Assembly: GCA_018398765.1 (NCBI GenBank)
Contig: JAHBMJ010002522.1
Coordinates: 1 to 13,430, forward strand
DNA: 13,430 nt
From: Chromera velia
Taxonomy: Eukaryota; Sar; Chromeraceae
Reading direction: 5' to 3'
A program made the translations under genes and the position numbers. The notes under the pieces are model-generated. The model made no database searches, had not been told where the DNA came from, and saw only the letters and a list, made by a program, of their open reading frames with translations. Of this stretch, positions 7,963 through 13,430 are shown one piece after another. Position 1 is the stretch's first letter. Each line of letters opens with the position of its first letter.

Positions 7963-7991
7963 TTTCAGCAGTGTTTTTTGCCTTATTTCAG

Positions 7992-8259
7992 CCTTTGTGG
8001 GAAAGTTTGGCAAGGGGGGGGCAAAAAGGGGAAAATTTGGCAGGGGTCTTAAAGTTCTGGTACCAAAAATTCCCGAGTGGATGGGCCGCCTTTCAGTCCT
8101 GAGGGTGTCACTCCCTCTTTCAATGAATGTGTTCCCTGCGCAAGCTCTGAAGTGGGGGACGCCTCCTTCAAGGCTGGTGATAATTCATCTTCTCGCGTAT
8201 CTCAAACAAAGAAGAACAAAGTCAACACGCAGACAAAGGCAGCCCGCAAGGCAATGCGG
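7992..8259 (+). CDS. probable following exon or degenerate continuation of the element ORF
   Basis: Splicing from 7885 to an acceptor TTATTTCAG at 7991 removes 106 bp, joins in phase 1 and reads FVGKFGKGG onward. That frame later runs to a stop at 8282-8284. The frame of the upstream ORF is itself open again from 8053 (VDGPPFSPEGVTPSF and on to QTKAARKAMR) to a TAA at 8260. G and A homopolymers at about 8016-8034 make an indel plausible. I cannot decide between a further intron, a frameshift or decay. Confidence 0.3.
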
Positions 8260-8262
8260 TAA

Positions 8263-8565
8263 CAGCTGCAGGCCGACGCAGTAAGGGAAGAACCCACTCT
8301 TCCTGCGTCAGTGCGAACCTACTTTCTCCCTCCTTCTCAAGAATCGGGTCAAGAAGAAGAGCCTCCGGCTCAGTGTTATATCTGTCATCACAACGACAGT
8401 AGGAGAGTCCGTCTCGAAAGGTGGTCCCAAAAGGATTCGTCGGGTACTATCACTGGGTGGATTTGGCAGTGTTGCACGGGGGGTTGTTTGGAGCCCGAAG
8501 AGGCAACCCTATGCCTAGGTTGTCGTCGTTTGGGCTGCCAAGGGGGGTGTTCCCGGTATTCTTAA
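8263..8565 (+). CDS. Cys-rich zinc-finger-like C-terminal domain of the element ORF
   Basis: Same frame as the main ORF, after a single TAA at 8260-8262. From 8374 the pattern is CxxC, 28 residues, CC, 3 residues, C, 8 residues, CxxC, 4 residues, C, 3 residues, C, with conserved-looking WIWQ before the CC pair. Paired CxxC motifs with intervening Trp suggest a zinc-ribbon or treble-clef fold. It is not the CCHC knuckle of retroviral-type Gag. It ends at a TAA at 8563-8565. It may be an exon reached by splicing (acceptor-like CTTCCTGCGTCAG ending at 8311) or part of a broken gene. Confidence 0.4.
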   Translation, partial: QLQADAVREEPTLPASVRTYFLPPSQESGQEEEPPAQCYICHHNDSRRVRLERWSQKDSSGTITGWIWQCCTGGCLEPEEATLCLGCRRLGCQGGCSRYS

Positions 8566-8874
8566 ATTTTCATCAATAGGGTGTAATGAGGTGCGAAGAA
8601 ACATCGTATGTTCCTTTCTTTTTGCATTGATTTCTTTTTGTTTTGTCATTCTTGATCGTACCGTTCAAGTCTTTTCAGACTTCTTCTGACAGAACGTGGC
8701 GTGTCTGAAAATAAGAAAGCAGTAACTATTGGTTCATTAATTCTCCGTCATTCTCCTTTCCATCCCTCTCCCCACTCTTCAACGTTCTTTTCGCCGTTTC
8801 CTTTCTTCTCTCATTGCTTTTCTATTCAAAAAAAACTAAAAGAAACAGAAAAGAAAAACTAGTAGGCAATCAAT

Positions 8875-8917
<43 letters not shown>

Positions 8918-9021
8918 AGACTGTCTGAGACAGACAGATCGAAAGTTTGAAAAAGAAAGAAGAGAGAGAATGAAAAAGAAAAAAAGAAAACAGAAAAAGA
9001 GAGAAAGTAATTCGTGTTAAT
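8566..9021. repeat. 3' internal region with a GA microsatellite and purine tract
   Basis: This non-coding stretch before the right LTR contains (GA)16 at about 8879-8910 within a purine-rich segment (8822-9010). Polypurine sequence is expected just before a 3' LTR, but here the last AAAAAGAGAGAAAG ends about 14 bp short of it. Confidence 0.7.
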
Positions 9022-9322
9022 TGTGTGCCACGGTGGCCCGTCGGTGGGCCTACAATGGGGCAGAAGCAGCGTGACCGCCGGTACCGCGCCGCGGCTATGG
9101 CATGTCCGCCTTTCGGATGCGCGTACGGCTGGAGGCCACGGCATTTGCCCTACCAGTCCTGCACAGATCGATATCTCATGCGATTGCAGTCAGCTTCATC
9201 CTTGCCTGATGAGAGGATTGGAGGAGAATATCTAGATTAACAGACTCACGTGACCGAGATCTATAAACCTTCTGTACGAGATTAGACGGCCTCCTCCTAA
9301 ACGCTAGTTTATATACAGATCA
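9022..9322 (+). repeat. right (3') LTR, 301 bp
   Basis: Starts TGTGTGCCACGG and ends ATATACAGATCA. It has the same length as the left LTR and about 92% identity by eye. It is followed by CATTAAAAAAAATATG with no primer site, as expected for a 3' LTR or a solo LTR. Confidence 0.88.
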
Positions 9323-11216
9323 CATTAAAAAAAATATGTTAGCAGAAAAAAAACTAGAGAAAAACCACAGATCGAGTAAACAATCATTTGCAGCACTAGA
9401 TTTTGATGAAAGGTTTGGGATCAAAGCACCGGCCACGTTTATTGACTGATCGCGAACTGATTCCCTAGCTGATTCCTTAAGCGCTCCCCTACTGACTGAC
9501 TGCACTGGCACTCAAGAGCTGTAAGATATACTAGCACCGTCCGAAGACTCTGCAGTGCTACGCGCATCGAACAGCTGTCGAAAACCGAAAAAAAAGGGGT
9601 TATCGCTTCATTGGCATGTCGATCGATCTGCGTACGTGCTTGGAAACACCGATCCGGCCACGTCTCCGCTTTTACTTCCATCAAGGCTGCATGCTTCCGG
9701 TCCTTGTCACGACTCTTTGAAGCACAAGCATGAAAAGCAAGCACGCACCTGCTATACCCAGTCCAACTCATGCTTGCAACACATCTTCTGTCACCCAACA
9801 CGCGCACGTCCTCTCCACTGCATGAAACGAAACAGATCGATGGAGACATCATTAGGTTATTCATCTTGGAAGGAAAGAAGGAACTACTCGCAAGAATCGG
9901 GTATCCTGTCACAGTCTCACAGAAAAACTGATGAGCTCCCTACCTAGTTTATCTGACGACCCGTTGTCAGAGAAAAGCGACACAACACCCGACCCTCAAT
10001 GCATTCGTTCATTCACTCTCGCACTCTCACCCCCCCATGCAGCCAGACGGAGGTTCGGCCACTGACACGCACCTCCAACTGAAATGCCTCCAGAGGGACC
10101 GCACCCCCCCCTTGAAAAGGGAGGACGCCAAGTCACTCCACACACATGACTACGACTCCTCCATCGAACACACAGAGACACAAACACAAGCTCACATCTG
10201 GTACAGACGAAGCCCACAGTGGCTTGGGTTACATACAGAAAACACACGACAAGTCAAGAAGCAAAAAGCCGAAAAAGACGAAGATACAGTACAGCAAACA
10301 AACACAAACAAACGAATCCCTCACTCATGCAACTGCGCCGCACGCCCTCCCCCCCCTCCCCCTCTCGGCAGCGAGCATGCACCCTCTTAACTGGCACGAC
10401 ACTCCGAACGACCCGCCAACTGATTTCAGGCTTCTTCATCCGGAAACGGCCAAGCAAAAGAAAGCGCGTCGCCAGCACTTTGATGGACTTTTTTTACTTT
10501 TTTGCCTTTCATGCATCGGTCTAGGAGAGAGCGAACAGCAGTGTGCTCGACTTTTCCTTCACGTACTTGGTACAAGCAAATCCACTTCACGGCTCAGAAT
10601 CACTGCATTCTTTCTTATGCCTTCACTCTCCATTCATTCGGCATTTTTTGATTTTTTATTTATTTAGTACACAGCGTTGCCCTGTCAGTTGTATTGAAAA
10701 GGGAAAATTCGAAAAAAAGGGCAAACGCAACAGCAAGCTATTTCGTTTTCTCTTGATGTTTCCTTGTCACTACTTACTCCTCCCCTCTTCATCGTGAGCG
10801 TACACACACTTACGCGACGACTTTTTTCTTTCGGGTGAGTGAGAAGACGGAAAATGGCTGGGTGAGGAGAACATATGAGCAGGCAGAGGGACAGAAACAG
10901 ACATTTTTCTATGGAGAGAAAGAAGATGATTGACAATCCTGCCGGTCTCGAATTTGTCCTTCACTTAAAACCCCCTCCACTACAAACAACGGGACACGGA
11001 CATGGGCAGGCCCTTCATCTTACGTATTGATTTCGTCTGTCTTCAACTGCTTTTTGCATCAGACTGCATGCTCATCGCACAAACAGAGGAGACGACCGAG
11101 TTCTGTTGCATGGTTTGCTCCCCCGATCCCCCCAAACGGGTTAAGTCTTCTCTGCCTGCCCAGTCCACTTCCATCGCCTTTCGCAGCCCCCTCTTCCTCC
11201 TCGACTCCACAGCAAG
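9323..11216. other. spacer without a supported gene; right part probably 3' UTR of the minus-strand gene
   Basis: No reading frame here shows convincing protein character. The longer frames (9439-9912 minus, 10037-10390 plus and 10146-10667 plus) follow CA-, AG- or GT-rich composition. On the minus strand, overlapping AATAAA motifs occur at 10655-10664, about 550 bp after the stop at 11217, and could be a poly(A) signal. The region 10150-10330 is CA/AAG-rich. Confidence 0.4.
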
Positions 11217-11968
11217 CTAAGTGCTGCGGAAGCCCAGAGACTTCATGAAGCCCTCCACAACTGAGCGAGTGCTGGCTGCACACAGACAGGAGAAGCGACA
11301 GGTTGGTCAACCAAAGTGATGACGCAAGCTCCGCGAGCCGACTGGTGAGACAGGACAGGGTTCATATGAATGGTGAGAGCGCACCACTTGTGTCGTGAGA
11401 AGAGCGACAAAAGCATTCAGGGATATCAGACAAAGGGAGGCAGAGGGACAGAGAGAGGTGGGGGAGGGGAGGGAGGAGAAAGAGGAGAGAGAGAGACAGA
11501 GAGTAAAGCTCACGGGCAAAGAAAACTATCAGCACAGAGCCACGACTCAAAAGAGAGCACCCTTTTACAACATGACCCCCTCACTCCACTCACTTTTGTT
11601 GGCTCTCATTTTGGGACGGGTGCATTCCATGACGCCCCCAGCTCCGGGCTTGCACATGAGAGGGGGGGCCTCGCCCCACTTGGAGTACTGGGTTCTCCAC
11701 CCGCCCCAGCTGTAGACCTCCATCTTATCGGCTGCACAAAGGCAAAAACAGGAAAGAAAGAAGAGAGTTGAGACTTCGGCGGTCAGAGGCGCGAAAGACA
11801 CGAGAGCGATGGATTCTGGGGGGAAGTGAATTGCAGTGACTGACGGTCAGCAGGTCTGAAGTGGGTCTGCATGGCCCTCTCATCGGTGAAGTTGCGAACA
11901 GAGGTCCTGACAGCAGGACGGGAAGTCTGCTTGCAGACGGACTGGGCGACTCTTCTGGCAGTGAACAT
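11217..11968 (-). CDS. predicted small mitochondrial protein, three exons, about 106 residues
   Basis: Exons on the minus strand are 11968-11845, 11731-11594 and 11275-11217, ending in TAG. The introns are 113 bp (donor GTCAGT, acceptor TTTGTGCAG) and 318 bp (donor GTGAGT, acceptor CTGTGTGCAG). Both are phase 1 and pyrimidine-rich on this strand. The start ATG has CAACAAAATG context. The N-terminus (MFTARRVAQSVCKQTSRPAV, then RTSVRNF) is rich in Arg, Ser and hydrophobics with no acids until about residue 29, typical of a mitochondrial presequence. The middle has MEVYSWGGWRTQYSKWGE and a Gly/Met/Cys-rich part; the end is SVVEGFMKSLGFRST. I do not recognise the family; a small lineage-specific subunit of a respiratory complex or ATP synthase is possible but unproven. 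An in-frame upstream ATG at 12055 exists but would bury the presequence. Confidence 0.75.
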
Positions 11969-12282
11969 TTTGTTGGACGTGATCGACGAACTTGAAACAA
12001 CGGAGTTAAAAGAAAGGATGGTTTGAAAACAAGCGGGGTGGATCGTTGAAAGCAAACACAGTGGGCTTTGACAGGGTACTTTTTCCGTGAAGTAGCTTTG
12101 CGTAAGTTGGTTGAGAGTTGTGAGGGGAAGAGCTGTTCAAAAGGGAGAGCTAGTTAAGGGGAGAATTATGGAGAGCTAGCTGTTCATGCAGTTGTGGCAG
12201 GTTGTGGCGAGCCGCCGGGCCGAACGTGTCCAGCATCGCGCTCTTCCGGGAGTGAGTTCCAAAATGTTCAAAACATGCCCCG

Positions 12283-12310
12283 CAGACTTTTTGGCCCCGT
12301 AAAAAGTCTG
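12283..12310. other. perfect 10-bp hairpin
   Basis: CAGACTTTTT at 12283-12292 is the exact reverse complement of AAAAAGTCTG at 12301-12310, with the 8-nt loop GGCCCCGT. It lies about 315 bp upstream of the minus-strand start codon. It could be a structured regulatory element or a remnant of a small inverted repeat. Confidence 0.55.
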
Positions 12311-12531
12311 ATCTGCATAGCACGTAATCAACGGACTTCAGAACTTAATTACTCGGCTGACAATTAAAGGGCGTTCGCACGCGGAGAATCCCGGATATGC
12401 GCATTCTTAATTCGCACAAATGCTAAGGGCCCCGAACTGATGGTTTGGTCTGCCCTCCGAGGTAGTAGCTAGGTTCACACTCACACACGAGTTACACAAA
12501 TTCCATACAGATTTCTTTTTTTTCTAATTTA

Positions 12532-12532
12532 T

Positions 12533-12569
<37 letters not shown>

Positions 12570-12625
12570 TTTAAATTAATTATTATATAATATATATATT
12601 AATTTAAATTAATTATTAATTAATG
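12532..12625. repeat. AT microsatellite and 33-bp duplication
   Basis: A run of TA dinucleotides (about 12537-12566) is followed by two copies of ATTAATTTAAATTAATTATT (from 12565 and 12598), giving a 33-bp period. Each copy contains the palindrome TTAATTTAAATTAA. Confidence 0.85.
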
Positions 12626-12646
12626 TTTAAAATAAAAAAAAATTAA

Positions 12647-12660
12647 ATGCATGCATGCAT
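12647..12660. promoter_or_regulatory. ATGCATGCATGCAT repeat
   Basis: Overlapping TGCATGC motifs lie 275-290 bp before the secreted-protein ATG. TGCATGC is a known upstream motif in apicomplexan promoters, bound by AP2-type factors. A related GTGCATGCATGC occurs in the intron near 3410. With no expression data this is only suggestive, and simple-sequence origin is equally possible. Confidence 0.3.
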
Positions 12661-12934
12661 ATACGTGCATGGTATAGCTCGCGATCACATGTCCGACGAG
12701 ACAAGTGTGTATGATGTATATGCGACCTTGGTAAATGTGCCTCTCCATAAAAGGGTGGAGGAAACACACTTCAAACAGAGCAGGGTGCGCATCCTCACGC
12801 GACCTCTCCACCCACACATATTCTCTTCTTTTTGAGACGACAACATATATACAGAGAGACGGAAGTGAGCTCCTCTCCTGACAACATCGTGAGCCGACCA
12901 GAAAACTTTCAGTTGAAACTCCAAACAGGCACCT

Positions 12935-13430
12935 ATGCGTTCGCTGTTTTCTGTCGTCTTCTGTTTGTTTCTCTCCGGAGTCACGTGCAGTCATTTGAGC
13001 AGTCCTCTAAGGGGGTCGTTTCCAGAGTCGCCATCTCCCGACGCAATCATGATCTGCTACCGTTCGAAGGAAGATGGAGAAAACTTCTCATACCACACCA
13101 TAGAACCACAGGTGATCCATCCGAAAGTGAGAATCTTAATGGGCGGAAGGGACTCAGACACGTGGGTGACGTTCGAGGACACCCAGGCCCTCCCGAGACC
13201 CACCGACGGAGATAAGTCAATCAATCGGGAATTCTTTGCGGTCAGCTCTAGATTTTGTGAAGGCGCATCGGCGTATTCGAGGGTAAATTCGCTGTATAGC
13301 ACCCATGACTCTATGATTTTTCTCTGCACTCTTGTGTCTTGCTCGTTTTATTTCCCTCTCAACACGCCATTCCTGCATTCTGAACTTCACTCGCTCCCTC
13401 TCCCTGCCCCTCCCGCTCCCGCTCCCCCTC
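12935..13430 (+). CDS. predicted secreted protein, first exon, 3' partial
   Basis: ATG at 12935 is the first Met after an in-frame TGA at 12914. The frame stays open to the window end, but the coding exon probably stops at 13282, where AGG|GTAAAT gives a phase-0 donor. The following sequence is T- then C/CT-rich like an intron. The exon encodes 116 residues. MRSLFSVVFCLFLSGVTCS is a clear signal peptide, with cleavage likely near TCS. The mature part is Ser/Pro-rich, then reads IMICYRSKEDGENFSYH, VRILMGGRDSDTWVTFED and REFFAVSSRFCEGASAYSR. Two Cys remain in the mature part seen. No family was recognised. The protein presumably enters the secretory pathway; destination is unknown. Confidence 0.6.
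   Translation, partial: MRSLFSVVFCLFLSGVTCSHLSSPLRGSFPESPSPDAIMICYRSKEDGENFSYHTIEPQVIHPKVRILMGGRDSDTWVTFEDTQALPRPTDGDKSINREFFAVSSRFCEGASAYSRVNSLYSTHDSMIFLCTLVSCSFYFPLNTPFLHSELHSLPLPAPPAPAPP

Larger units (their letters stand above)
6362..9322 (+). mobile_element. LTR retrotransposon-like element, short and apparently non-autonomous
   Basis: Two direct 301-bp repeats (TG...CA) bound the region, and a primer-binding site directly follows the left one. The internal part is only about 2.36 kb. I see no YXDD reverse transcriptase, DDE integrase, or Asp protease motif in its frames. It holds one sizeable open frame and a later in-frame Cys-rich segment. A purine-rich stretch precedes the right LTR but ends about 14 bp short of it. 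The 5-bp flanks differ (TTTGT on the left, CATTA on the right), so no target-site duplication is visible. It could be a non-autonomous element carrying captured host sequence, or a recombined product of two insertions. Confidence 0.75.
11969..12934. promoter_or_regulatory. divergent intergenic region
   Basis: About 970 bp separate the minus-strand mitochondrial gene from the plus-strand secreted-protein gene, so both promoters should lie here. No TATA box can be assigned with confidence. The region holds a perfect hairpin, an AT microsatellite with a duplicated 33-bp unit, and an ATGC repeat, described separately. Confidence 0.45.

Noticed and set aside
8260-8262. TAA read as glutamine (variant genetic code)
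   Set aside because: Only one case, in a probably decaying element. No other exon in the window uses in-frame TAA, and the two complete host genes end at TAG, which does not test the idea. Mutation or splicing is simpler.
6363-9240. ORFs of about 70 codons inside both LTRs
   Set aside because: They are open in both copies mainly because the LTRs are about 92% identical. An alternative frame open in the right LTR has stops in the left one, so protein coding is not supported.
9439-9912. Minus-strand 157-codon ORF
   Set aside because: No domain, no signal and no compositional support; the opposite strand is equally open nearby.
11370-11771. Plus-strand Gly/Glu/Arg-rich ORF
   Set aside because: It overlaps an intron and an exon of the minus-strand mitochondrial gene and reflects its purine-rich complement.
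12832-13215. Plus-strand 127-codon ORF overlapping the secreted-protein exon
   Set aside because: It is in another frame; the frame from 12935 has a clear signal peptide, a donor and an upstream stop.

Overview
The window looks like nuclear DNA from an intron-rich protist. Support comes from canonical GT-AG introns of about 75 to 1230 bp, strongly pyrimidine-rich introns on each sense strand, abundant microsatellites and foldbacks, and an LTR element whose primer-binding site matches initiator tRNA-Met. TGCATGC-type motifs in intergenic and intronic DNA and a small mitochondrial-type protein gene would fit an alveolate (coccidian- or chromerid-like). That placement is inference; no marker gene fixes the taxon.

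Layout: (1) 1-5019, plus strand: the 3' part of a multi-exon gene. I could join nine exons in frame by matching intron phases (349-5019). The 5' half is an array of three duplicated exon pairs (phase 1-0, then 0-1). The 3' half is coiled-coil and low-complexity sequence ending at a TAG. Its introns hold a 52-bp tandem repeat, a large TGTCAC/GTGACA foldback and a repeat family found in two introns. (2) 5036-5313: a foldback plus tandem array of TTTCTAT/ATAGAAA just after that stop codon. (3) 5341-6361: AT-rich spacer with no convincing gene. (4) 6362-9322: an LTR element with two 301-bp LTRs and an initiator-Met primer site. Its short internal region lacks recognisable reverse transcriptase or integrase. 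It carries an open frame with a basic tract, a PP1-docking-like KSVSW motif and a distal Cys-rich, zinc-finger-like domain. (5) 9323-11216: no supported gene, though it probably includes the 3' UTR of the next one. (6) 11217-11968, minus strand: a complete three-exon gene for a predicted mitochondrial protein of about 106 residues. (7) 11969-12934: a divergent intergenic region with hairpins, an AT microsatellite and ATGC repeats. (8) 12935 to the window end, plus strand: the first exon of a predicted secreted protein.

The genes show no obvious common pathway. The strongest novel points are the duplicated exon-pair array, the LTR-flanked ORF with PP1-docking and Cys-rich features, and the foldbacks inside and just behind the first gene. 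All gene models were built by eye from splice phases and need transcript data.
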